In this document: positions 1 through 8,800 of the stretch, piece after piece
How positions within the stretch are numbered: the stretch's first letter is position 1
Layout: each line of letters opens with the position of its first letter
Assembly (NCBI GenBank): GCA_045630285.1
Contig: JAZQSX010000025.1
Span: 1-11,037 of the forward strand
From: RGIG3009 sp045630285
GTDB taxonomy: Bacteria; Bacillota; Clostridia; Oscillospirales; Acutalibacteraceae
Reading direction: 5' to 3'
DNA: 11,037 nt
The notes under the pieces: generated by a model
What the model was told of the DNA's origin: nothing
Seen by the model: the letters and a program-made list of their open reading frames with translations, nothing else
Databases searched by the model: none
Program-made: the position numbers and the translations under genes

Positions 1-72
1 GGTCAGCGCTCCAAGACCAATGCTCGTACGCGCAAAGGCCCGAAGAAGACCATTGCTAACAAGAAGAAGTAA
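1..72 (+). CDS. rpsM: 30S ribosomal protein S13 (uS13), 3' end only
   Basis: The window opens inside this gene; only the last 23 codons and the TAA stop at 70-72 are present. The tail reads GQRSKTNARTRKGPKKTIAN followed by KKK, which is the hallmark Arg/Lys-rich C-terminus of bacterial S13 (family pattern GQRTKTNARTRKGP). In the ribosome this tail sits in the 30S head and reaches toward the tRNA sites. The stop is 18 bases before the rpsK start, and the gene occupies its normal place as the upstream neighbour of rpsK in the alpha operon. Truncation is due to the window edge, not to mutation. Confidence 0.95.
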   Translation, partial: GQRSKTNARTRKGPKKTIANKKK

Positions 73-90
73 GCAGGAGGGATATTGAGA

Positions 91-495
91 ATGGCTGCTG
101 CAAAAACAACGGCGAAAAAAGGTACTGTCCGTCGCAAGGAACGCAAGAATATTGAGCGTGGCGCCGCACATATCCAGTCCACATTCAACAACACGATTGT
201 GACCATCACGGATACGCAGGGGAATGCTCTGTCCTGGGCAAGTGCCGGCGAACTGGGCTTCCGCGGCTCGCGTAAGTCCACCCCCTTCGCAGCTCAGACT
301 GCTGCGGAGACTGCTGCGAAAGCGGCTATGGAACACGGTCTGAAGACCGTTGAAGTGTATGTGAAGGGCCCCGGCGCCGGTCGCGAAGCTGCGATCCGCG
401 CTCTCCAGACTGCCGGTCTGGATGTCACGATGATCAAAGACGTGACCCCGGTCCCGCACAACGGATGCCGTCCTCCCAAAAGAAGACGCGTATAA
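91..495 (+). CDS. rpsK: 30S ribosomal protein S11 (uS11)
   Basis: Encodes 134 residues, the normal length for bacterial S11, a 30S platform protein that binds 16S rRNA near the decoding region. Visible family signatures are the core segment AHIQSTFNNTIVTITD, then GFRGSRKSTPFAAQ, KGPGAGREAAIRAL and the C-terminal TPVPHNGCRPPKRRRV. The HNG site is where many bacterial S11 proteins form isoaspartate (family knowledge). The ATG at 91 is chosen because AGGAGGG at 75-81 lies nine bases upstream; an in-frame TTG at 85 is too close to that site. It is 18 bases after rpsM and 27 bases before rpsD, so all are co-transcribed. Nothing is unusual in it. Confidence 0.98.
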   Translation: MAAAKTTAKKGTVRRKERKNIERGAAHIQSTFNNTIVTITDTQGNALSWASAGELGFRGSRKSTPFAAQTAAETAAKAAMEHGLKTVEVYVKGPGAGREAAIRALQTAGLDVTMIKDVTPVPHNGCRPPKRRRV

Positions 496-522
496 CACGA
501 GAAAGCAGGAGGTGCAACCACT

Positions 523-1152
523 ATGGCAAGATATACCGGTGCGGTGTGCAGACTTTGCCGCCGCGAAGGACAGAAACTGTTTTTGAAGGGTGAGCGTTGC
601 TACACCGGCAAGTGCGCTGTTGAGCGTCGTGCCTATGCCCCCGGCCAGCATGGTCAGGCTCGCAACCGCAAGGTTTCCGAGTACGGCAAGCAGCTGCGCA
701 CCAAGCAGTATGCAAGACGTTATTATGGCGTTTTGGAGGGTCAGTTCCATCATTACTTTGAGATGGCCACCAAGATGCAGGGCGTGACGGGTGAAAACCT
801 GCTCCGTCTGTTGGAGTCCCGTCTGGACAACGTTGTCTATCGTCTGGGCTTCGCCAGCTCCCGTGCGGAAGCGCGTCAGTTGGTTACCCAGGGTCACTTT
901 ACGGTCAATGGCCGCAAGGTGAACATTCCCTCCTTCCTGACGAAGGTGGGTCAGGTCATCGCTGTTAAGGAGAACAGCCGTTCTCTGGACAAGATGAAGA
1001 CCATCTCCGAGGCGAATAGCTCTCGTCCGATTCCGAAGTGGCTGGAAATTAACCGTGAAGCTTGGGAAGCCAAGATTGTAGCGGTGCCGGCTCGTGAGGA
1101 CATTGATCTGCCGATCGAAGAGACGCTGATCGTCGAGTTGTACTCGAAGTAA
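523..1152 (+). CDS. rpsD: 30S ribosomal protein S4 (uS4), zinc-binding form
   Basis: Encodes 209 residues, typical for bacterial S4, a primary 16S rRNA-binding protein that nucleates 30S body assembly. Cysteines at residues 9, 12, 26 and 31 form the CX2C-X13-CX4C zinc site of the C+ form of S4, as in Thermus S4. A central S4 RNA-binding domain follows at about residues 98-160 (RLDNVVYRLGFASSRAEARQLVTQGHFTVNG). The start ATG at 523 has AGGAGGT at 507-513. Its place between rpsK and rpoA matches Clostridia and E. coli; in Bacillus subtilis rpsD is located elsewhere. S4 is an autoregulator in several bacteria, but I see no recognisable S4 pseudoknot operator here. Confidence 0.98.
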   Translation: MARYTGAVCRLCRREGQKLFLKGERCYTGKCAVERRAYAPGQHGQARNRKVSEYGKQLRTKQYARRYYGVLEGQFHHYFEMATKMQGVTGENLLRLLESRLDNVVYRLGFASSRAEARQLVTQGHFTVNGRKVNIPSFLTKVGQVIAVKENSRSLDKMKTISEANSSRPIPKWLEINREAWEAKIVAVPAREDIDLPIEETLIVELYSK

Positions 1153-1246
1153 TCCGGTTTGCTGCGTGAGCAGCGTCGGAAACACCGCGGACGGTATAGC
1201 CGCTTTTGGGCGGCGAACCTCCCATCGAATATAAGGAGGGTTTTGA
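1153..1246 (+). promoter_or_regulatory. rpsD-rpoA intergenic leader with possible hairpins and a sequestered rpoA RBS
   Basis: This 94-base spacer is the longest gap in the operon. It contains three short inverted repeats: GCTGC/GCAGC at 1161-1165 and 1170-1174, GCCGC/GCGGC at 1199-1203 and 1210-1214, and CCTCC at 1218-1222 complementary to GGAGG at 1235-1239. The last pair would bury the rpoA Shine-Dalgarno site (AAGGAGGG at 1233-1240, six bases before ATG 1247). No T-run follows any stem, so these are not intrinsic terminators. The arms are seen in the sequence; a role in translational control is inference. Confidence 0.4.
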
Positions 1247-2200
1247 ATGATTGAGATTGAAAAGCCCCGCATTGAAGCTCTGGATCTCGCAGCCGACGGT
1301 ACATACGGCAAGTTTGTCGTTGAACCGCTGGAAAGAGGCTACGGTACGACTTTGGGCAACAGCCTGCGTCGTGTTCTGTTGTCCTCGCTGCCGGGTGTGG
1401 CTGTCACTTCGATAAAAATCGAAGGCGTGCTGCACGAGTTCTCCACCATTGAAGGTGTGCAGGAGGACGTTACCGAGATCGTTCTGAATATCAAGGATCT
1501 GGTTCTTAAAATCAACGGCGATGGTCCCAAAACGGTGTACATCGAAGCGGAAGGTCCTTGTGAGGTTACGGCGAGTTCCATTAAGTGTGACAGCGAGGTA
1601 GAGATCCTGCAGCCCGACACCCATATCGCGACGTTGTCCGAGGGTGGCAGACTGTTTATGGAGATCACACTGGACAAGGGTCGTGGCTATGTGCCTGCCG
1701 AGCGCAACAAGCAGATCATGCAGCCGGTTATCGGCGTTATTCCGGTCGACTCTATCTACACGCCTGTGGTTAAGGTCAACTACGCTGTGAGCAACACGCG
1801 TGTGGGCCAGATCACGGACTATGACAAATTGAGCTTGGAAGTCTGGACGAACGGCACCATTTCGGCTCAGGAAGCGGTCTCGCTGGCCGCTAAGATCATC
1901 ACCGATCACCTGCAGCTGTTCGTGGATCTCTCCGGTGAAGCATTTGCCGGCGACTCCATTATGGTGGAGAAGGATGACAAGCACAAGGAAAAGGCTTTGG
2001 AAATGACCATCGAAGAGCTTGATCTCTCGGTGCGTTCCTTCAACTGCCTGAAGCGTGCCAGCATCAACACCGTCGAGGATCTGATCAACAAGACCGAAGA
2101 CGATATGATGAAGGTGCGTAACCTCGGCCGCAAATCGTTGGAAGAGGTTATCAACAAGCTGGCATCGCTGGGCTTTGCTCTGCGCGCCGACGAGGAATAA
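1247..2200 (+). CDS. rpoA: DNA-directed RNA polymerase subunit alpha
   Basis: Encodes 317 residues, the usual length. Two alpha subunits form the platform on which beta and beta-prime assemble, and the C-terminal domain contacts UP-element DNA and activators. The N-terminal domain (about residues 1-230) carries the family motifs EPLERGYGTTLGNSLRRVLL and a DLSGEAFAGD-like end. The C-terminal helix-hairpin-helix domain (about 250-313) keeps the equivalents of E. coli R265, N268, C269, G296, K298, S299 and E302 as R263, N266, C267, G294, K296, S297 and E300, so DNA contact should be normal. The ATG at 1247 is fixed by AAGGAGGG at 1233-1240. It lies 94 bases after rpsD and 36 bases before rplQ, and the leader could modulate its translation. 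Confidence 0.98.
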   Translation: MIEIEKPRIEALDLAADGTYGKFVVEPLERGYGTTLGNSLRRVLLSSLPGVAVTSIKIEGVLHEFSTIEGVQEDVTEIVLNIKDLVLKINGDGPKTVYIEAEGPCEVTASSIKCDSEVEILQPDTHIATLSEGGRLFMEITLDKGRGYVPAERNKQIMQPVIGVIPVDSIYTPVVKVNYAVSNTRVGQITDYDKLSLEVWTNGTISAQEAVSLAAKIITDHLQLFVDLSGEAFAGDSIMVEKDDKHKEKALEMTIEELDLSVRSFNCLKRASINTVEDLINKTEDDMMKVRNLGRKSLEEVINKLASLGFALRADEE

Positions 2201-2236
2201 GACATTCGACAGAATTCTGAAGAGGAGTGAATCCAT

Positions 2237-2581
2237 ATGCCCGGAACCCGTAAACTTGGCAGACCCACCGCTTCGCGTATGGCTATGCTGAGAGCAATGG
2301 TGACCTTCCTGCTGGAAAAGGGCCGTATTGAGACGACCGTTACCCGTGCTAAGGAAGTGCGTTCCATGACGGAAAAGATGATCACGATCGCAAAGAACCC
2401 CACGCTGGCTAACAAGCGCCTGGTGTTCTCCTTCGTGACTAAGGAAAGCGTTTGCAAGAAGCTGTTTGATGAGATCGCACCGAAATTCGAAGGTGTTAAC
2501 GGCGGTTACACCCGCATCATCAAGACCGGTGCTCGCCGTGGCGACGCCGCTGAGATGGCGATCATCGAGCTGACGAAATAA
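2237..2581 (+). CDS. rplQ: 50S ribosomal protein L17 (bL17)
   Basis: Encodes 114 residues, normal for bL17, a 50S protein near the peptide exit tunnel. The N-terminus PGTRKLGRPTASRMAMLRAM matches the conserved L17 opening (RKLGR, then an S-R-AML helix). The segments LLEKGRIETTVTRAKEVR and the C-terminal GGYTRIIKTGARRGDAAEMAIIEL are also diagnostic. The start ATG at 2237 has AGGAG at 2223-2227. It is the last gene of the alpha operon here, with the stop at 2579-2581 only 22 bases ahead of a strong terminator. In many Firmicutes the ecfA/ecfT transporter genes and truA follow rplQ; here a secreted glycoside hydrolase gene follows instead. Confidence 0.98.
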   Translation: MPGTRKLGRPTASRMAMLRAMVTFLLEKGRIETTVTRAKEVRSMTEKMITIAKNPTLANKRLVFSFVTKESVCKKLFDEIAPKFEGVNGGYTRIIKTGARRGDAAEMAIIELTK

Positions 2582-2603
2582 GCAGAGCGCAACATAAGCG
2601 AAC

Positions 2604-2640
2604 AAACGGAGAGACTGCGGTCTCTCCGTTTTTTGTTTTT
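2604..2640 (+). terminator. Intrinsic terminator of the alpha operon
   Basis: A 12-bp perfect stem (AAACGGAGAGAC at 2604-2615 with GTCTCTCCGTTT at 2620-2631) closes a TGCG loop and runs into a T-rich tract at 2629-2640. Its position 22 bases after the rplQ stop fits the end of the ribosomal transcript and separates it from the secreted-enzyme unit. Confidence 0.93.
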
Positions 2641-2718
2641 CCATATGCAATTGGTGATATTTACTAAGAACTCCACCAACAGTTTGTGCAATTTGCGGAT
2701 ATATTTTAAAGGTATTTT

Positions 2719-2729
2719 TATGATACAAT
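2719..2729 (+). promoter_or_regulatory. Extended -10 promoter for the GH16-dockerin / cohesin unit
   Basis: TGaTACAAT at 2721-2729 is an extended -10 element (TGn plus TACAAT). No convincing -35 hexamer sits 16-18 bases upstream; the region is only A/T-rich (2700-2706). Transcription would begin near 2736, giving a leader of about 68 bases. The stretch ATGATACAATTACAAATG at 2720-2737 closely matches ATGATATAATGACAATG upstream of the paralogous gene at 10780, which supports it being a real shared promoter core. A small dyad, TTGGTG at 2651-2656 with CACCAA at 2674-2679, lies farther upstream and might be an operator or chance. Confidence 0.6.
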
Positions 2730-2777
2730 TACAAATGTGTAATAACCATAGTATGATTGACGTGCGAAAATGGGATA

Positions 2778-2797
2778 CCGAAGATTTCGGGAGGAGG
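2778..2797 (+). promoter_or_regulatory. Leader hairpin abutting the RBS that fixes the GH16 protein start
   Basis: GGAGGAGG at 2790-2797 lies six bases before ATG 2804 and decides the start of the large gene. The reading frame is open farther upstream (to a TTG at 2633), but that would begin inside the terminator T-tract and upstream of the promoter, with no ribosome site. Directly before the RBS, CCGAA at 2778-2782 and TTCGG at 2786-2790 can form a 5-bp stem with a three-base loop, sharing one G with the RBS. Any regulatory effect is speculative. Confidence 0.7.
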
Positions 2798-2803
2798 ACT
2801 TTT

Positions 2804-5800
2804 ATGAGAATTCAAGCGAAACGGATGACGGCTTGGATGGTATCGCTGGCGCTGGTCATGGCTTGCGCCTTGGCTGGATTGACGCTTCCTGTTGCAGCAG
2901 AGGATACCAATCTGATTGTCAACGGTGATTTTGAGCAAGGAGCCTCTGTGGCGTGGGGCAATAGCCCGTACGTCGTCGACGGCGTTGGCACGGGCGGCAG
3001 CCGGGGTATCCAGATCAAAACCACCGTTAACGAGGGAGAGGCCTCTGTTAACCCTGGTGTGTATTATAAGGGAGAATTTAACGCCATTTTGGAAGAATAC
3101 ACGACGTATATCTTCAGTTTTGACTATAAGCACGAGGGAAAAGGTTTTCCGCAGCTGGACGTTGTGTACGGCGGTTCAGACTGGACGGGTTGGGTTGATA
3201 CGGTACTTCCCTCCAACGTGGATTGGACGACAAAAACGATCGAATTCACAACGGGATCATATGCGAATATGAACGCTGTGCCCGGTTGGGAATGGCAGCC
3301 GCGCATTGTACACTACGGCAACGCTGCGAACTACGGTAGTAGTGTCGTTACTTTTGACAATTTCAAATTAGTCAAGAAGCCGACGGCGGCTACCGGCATT
3401 GCGTTGGATAAGGTAACCACGACGGTTGCGCAAGGCTTCTCAACTACTTTGCAGGTTACTGCAACTCCATCAGGTGCGCCGATTCCGGAAATCACCTGGA
3501 CCTCGGACGATCCTTCTATCGCTACGGTTGAGGACGGCAAGGTTACCGGTGTGTCGCTCGGTTCTACCACTATTACCGCCACGGCGGACGGTTTGACGCC
3601 CGCCACCTGTATCGTGACGGTTGTTGAAGTGCCGCTCGAGGAGCCACTGCCGTTCCCGAACGGTGATTTCAGTGCCTCTCCTTCCGGGTGGACGTATAAC
3701 ACGACGGTCAGCGGTCTGTTTTCTAAGGGAGATGCTGTGCCGGTAACAACGGACAGTGTCGATGGGAACAACTACCTTGTGATTCCGGCAAATGGAGCAC
3801 AGATTGTCAGCCCGAAGCTCGCCTACGACATCAAAGCGGGCGATTGGATCCGTGTCGACTTTAAGGTGCGTAAAAATCAGGCGGGCAAAATGCGTTTTGC
3901 GATGCAGCTGCAGGGCGGTATTTTTAACGGCTACGGTCAGCCCGACTGGATCATTTCCACATCCGAAAGCAAGACCAGTAATGACGGTGAGTGGTTAGCG
4001 TATACGATGTACGCCAAGGCGGCCATGGATACCAGCGGCTTTTATCTGGTGTTTATGGAGCTGACGGGCAACACCACTGCCGGCCTTACGCTGGATCTGG
4101 ACGATGTGGCGCTTACCAAGATGAATATCAAATCCGAGGACGAACTCAATCTGTTGTACAACGGTGCGATGGACGTCGCCGGCTCGGAGTTGAACGACTA
4201 TAACTACGAAGGCCTGTTCAAGGACGGAGGTAAACTGGAAAAGGATCCCGGCAACGCCGACAATATGGTGCTGCACATGATGTCGGATGCACAGGCGTAT
4301 TTCCTGCCGAACATCCGCATTATCGAGGATGCTAATCATTCAAAGCCCAGCCTGCGGTATCGGACGAATACCGTGTACAAGCTGACCTACCGTCAAAAAG
4401 GCGCGGGTACGACCAAGCCGAACGTAACGAGCGGTTACGCTACGGTTTTGTCTGTTGAAGGCGATCCCGAAACGCCGTCCTCGACTTGGAAGACGGTGAC
4501 GATGTACATTAAGACAACTGCGTCGCTGAATTCCAACTTCTTGTTTGATTTTAAGACGGCAGGCGATGTGTATTTGGACGATTTTGCACTGCACGAGGTC
4601 ACTTCGACAACGTCGCTGAAGCTGGATCAGACGGAAGTGGAGCTGATGCCTGCTGACACCGTGACGCTGACAGCAACGACTACGCCGCCCGGCGTAACCG
4701 TGGTTTGGAGCAGCGATAATGACGCCGTGGCGACGGTCGATGCTAACGGCAAGGTGACGGCTGTTTCTGACGGTACGGCAACGATCACGGCGACGTGTGG
4801 CAAGCTGACCGCTACCTGCACTGTAAAGGTGAAGGATCCTGGCGAAGCAACAGCGATTGTTTTGGATAAAACGGAGATTCTGCTGGTTAAGGGTGCTTCC
4901 CAAAAACTGACGGCAACCTCCGAGCCGGCAGCGTCTCGCTATGATTCGCTGACGTGGAAGAGCAGCGACGATACGATCGCTACGGTTACTGCTGACGGCA
5001 CGGTGACGGCTTCTGCTACCAAAGCAGGCGAAGTAACGATTACCGCTACGGCGATGGTCGGTACGACACCGCTGACCGCTACCTGCAAGGTGATCGTTAT
5101 GGTCGAAGCGACGGCTATTGGATTTGCCGAGGACACCATTACGTTGGCACCCCCTGTGAAAGGGTACGCCGTGTACTATACGCCTACCGTGGTGCCTCAG
5201 CCGGCGAACAGCTATGTCGGTGCCTTGACGTGGAAAAGCAGCGACGAGACTGTCGCTACGGTGGATGCCAACGGTAAAATTACGACGTGTGGTATCGGCA
5301 CGACGACAATCACCGTTTCCAACGGTGTGCTGACCGACACGTGCACGGTTACGGTAGCAGAGGAAGGTCAACGCCTGAGCGGCGGCACCTTTGAGACAGA
5401 GGATTGGAATACCGAAGCGTGGACGTTTTCGCTGATCAAGGAGGGCAACGGGTCGGTGATTGCGGATCCGTCGTTGGTCGGGAACCGTGTTTTGGCGTTG
5501 CCGAAGAACGACGACGCATTGTCAGCATTGTGGATTCGTCGTTTGCCGCTGAATGCGGGAATGACCTACACCCTTACTTTCGATTTGAAGGGCGACGGCG
5601 TGACAAGCGGTCAGCAGTTGGCGATGTATACGCACGGAGCGTCGGTTACCACAAGTTCCTGGACCTACTTTGCGGCCGGCAAGGATTGGACAAAGGTGAC
5701 GTATACCTTTACCACTAACAATCTGGACGACGGCACCACGGGTGCGTTGAATCGCAACTACGTGTTCGGCTTTGATAATATGAAGGGCGGAACGCTGTAT

Positions 5801-8800
5801 CTTGACAATTTCTCGCTGGTGGAGCTGCCGGTGGCAACGTCGATCGATATTCAGCCGTCCGGTACGCTGGAAATGGTACCGCAAAGCACGGCGTCGTTGA
5901 CGATACACACGGAGCCGGCAGCGGCGAGCGCCGGTGCTCTCACCTGGAGCAGCAGTGCTCCGGATGTGGTGATGGTTGACCAAAAAGGCACGATCACGGC
6001 GATTGCCAACAGCGGTACGGCGGTGATCACCGTTGCCAATGACAAGGGCAAGAGTGCAACACTGACCGTGAAGATCGACGAATATGCCAATCAGTTCTTC
6101 AACGGCGATTTTGAGCAGGGCGCACACGTGAACTGGGCAAACTATGAGACGATCAAGCCGGGTGTCGGCAAAGACGGCGGCTACGGCTTTGAGCTTGTAC
6201 ATAACCAGGTGACGGGTGAGCGCACAACGGCGTACTATAAGGCGGCGTTCCAGCTCAAGCCTGCAACGACCTACCTGTTCTCGGTGGATTATTTGGCAAC
6301 CGAGGATTGTTCCTTCCGCTTCTGGTCGTACGGCTTTGGCCTGCGCAACCCGACCTATGAAGAGGGCGACGGTACGCAGTGGCGTACGGCGTCGATCACC
6401 TTCACCACGCCGGTGGATATGGAATTGAGAACCGGATGGGATTTCGGTATTGTTTGTGACAAGACCGGTAAATCTCCGGCGGTTGTTGATAACTTGGTAC
6501 TAAAAAAATATACCAGTGGCATTGCTCCTGAGAGCATCAAGGTGAGTTCTGAAGCGCTCACCTTGATTCCCGGACGCAGCGAAGCTATTTCGGTACACGC
6601 CGCACCCACTAACGGTGATACCAACGACGTGGTGTGGACCTCCGACAACCAGAATGTCGCTATCGTTGAATACGGCGTGATCACGGGTGTCGGCAACGGT
6701 AAGGCGACGATTACCGCTACCACCAAGAACGGCAAGACTGCTTCTTGCGTTGTGACGGTGGCGGGTGACCCCGCACTGATCAAAAACGGTAGTTTTGATA
6801 TTGCGGGCGACACCTCTTGGACGCTGGCCGACGGTGCGTCTATTGCTCCCGATAAGGGTGTGGTTTCCGGAAACGCCGCCATGTTGACGAAGAATGCGAA
6901 GCTTTCGCAGAAGTTTACCGGCTTGAAGGCCCGCACGCCGTATCAGCTGATCCTGCGGTATTATTCCATGAGTGGCACGGCAGATATCAAGCTGACCAAC
7001 GGCACAACGACGCTGGTGCAAAAATCCAGCGGTAGTGACGCAGGCTGGACGACGCTGACGTATGAGTTCACAACGGGCAATCGTGTGAATGCCGAGTCTG
7101 AGCTGGTGCTGTCGACTACGGCATCGGGTCCGATCTATTTTGACAACATTATTCTGGCGCAGAAGGCGTCGCTGATCGACTTAGAGGCAAGTTCGGTCGT
7201 ATGGGGCGGTGGCAACGAACAGGTTGCGCCCGGCACCGAGCTGACACTGGCGGTTTGCGTTACCAACCGTGGTAAAGACCGTGTGCCGGTGGGCGAGACG
7301 TTCTCGGTCGATATTTGCAAAAACGGCGAGGTTATTCGTACGTTGGAATACACGTGTAAGGATCGCCGTGAACTGGAAGAGGATTGTACCATTATCGTCA
7401 TCAGTGATGACAAATGGATCGCCGAGGAAGGCGACTATGTCATCTCCGCCCGTGTTAATGCTGACCAAAAGATCCTGGAAATGAACACCGAAAATAACAC
7501 GGCACAGGCGTGCCTGCGTGTTTCCGACACGATCTACGCCCCCCCCGAGGTGGCTAAGCAGGCGGGTATGACCAGTCTGGTGTTCAGCGACGATTTCGAT
7601 AACTATAACAGCATCGATATGTATGCCACCGGTAAAGACGGCTATAAGTGGTACGTCAACCGTCAGTGGAACGCTTCGACTATTACGCCGAACGATTACA
7701 CAATCAAAGACGGCATCATCAAGCTGCATGCGGCGGAGCCGACGTACAACATTACGCTCACGACACTGGACGGTAAGACCGGTGCTGGCTTTACCTACCG
7801 CATGGGGTATATGGAGATCCGCCTGCGTGTTGTGAATCCGACGCACGACACCGGTGCCCCGGGTGCTACCGGCGGTATTCCCGCCGTGTGGGGCTTCCCG
7901 GATACCAAATGGTTGGAAAAGCCCGGTGAGAATACACGTTGGGTTGAAATGGACTGGTTGGAGTATTGGGGCAAAAACACAAAAAAATGGCCCAAGTACC
8001 CCGAAGGCTATTTTACCACCACCTTCCACGATCAGATTTCGGGCGAAGGCTCCAAGGATCATTGGTACAACAACTCCAACTCTAGCCAAAACGGTCTGGG
8101 TGACGGTGAATGGCATACTATGGGCTGGCTGTGGGCGAGCGATCTGCTCGTCGGTTATCTGGACGGCGAGGAGTATTTCCGCCAGACCTATGATCTGGAA
8201 GGCTTCCCTGAGCCGATGATGAACGTGAAATCCGGTTTGCCGGTTGAGGGTGCTTTCTCCGGTATGAATTACCAGTATGCGGCGTTGTTCCTCGGCGGTG
8301 CCATTGACAACCCGATGGAGGTTGACTACGTGCAGATCTGGCAAGGCGGTGACGGCGTGGTGGATATGTCGGGATCGCTTGTGGATATGGACGCTGACGC
8401 CTTCTGGTATAACTATTGCACCGACGATTGGGCAGATGCGATCCGTGAAGTTACACCGGAGAATAAGCAGAACATCTTGAACGGCGAGGAACTGTGGGAC
8501 CGCCTGTCCTCGCAGCGCCAAAAGGAAATCGATGCCTACTTGCAGGCGAGCGGACAGCTGACGTACGAGGAGCTGTTGGCGATTGCCAAGGCGATGCCTG
8601 ATAAGGAAGAAACAGAGGATCCGCCCGAACCACAGCAACCCGCGCAAAAGAAGGGTGACATTAACGGTGACGGGCGCATTACAGTGACGGACCTGCTGAA
8701 GATCAAGGCCCACTTGCTTGGCAAATCCAAGTTGACGGGCGATGCGGCAACCGCTGCGGATACAAACGGAAGCGGCGGTATCACGATCACCGATTTCCTT

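Noticed and set aside
1049..2728. A minus-strand open frame of 559 codons over rpoA and rplQ
   Set aside because: It is antisense to two conserved genes, has a low-complexity composition typical of shadow frames, and begins in the promoter region of the next gene without a ribosome site.
2633..2803. N-terminal extension of the GH16 protein to TTG 2633
   Set aside because: It would begin in the terminator T-tract and ahead of the promoter, and would bury the signal peptide behind 57 residues; ATG 2804 has a perfect ribosome site and a proper signal peptide.
2861..2869. Lipobox at Cys21 of the GH16 protein (VMAC)
   Set aside because: Met at -2 is atypical, the equivalent residues in the two sibling signal peptides are T-C, and a better signal peptidase I site follows (PVAA then ED). 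The Cys lies inside the hydrophobic core.
4340..5371. A minus-strand open frame of 343 codons inside the BIG2 array
   Set aside because: Arg/His/Gln-rich shadow of the repetitive sense coding sequence; no initiation signals and no domain.
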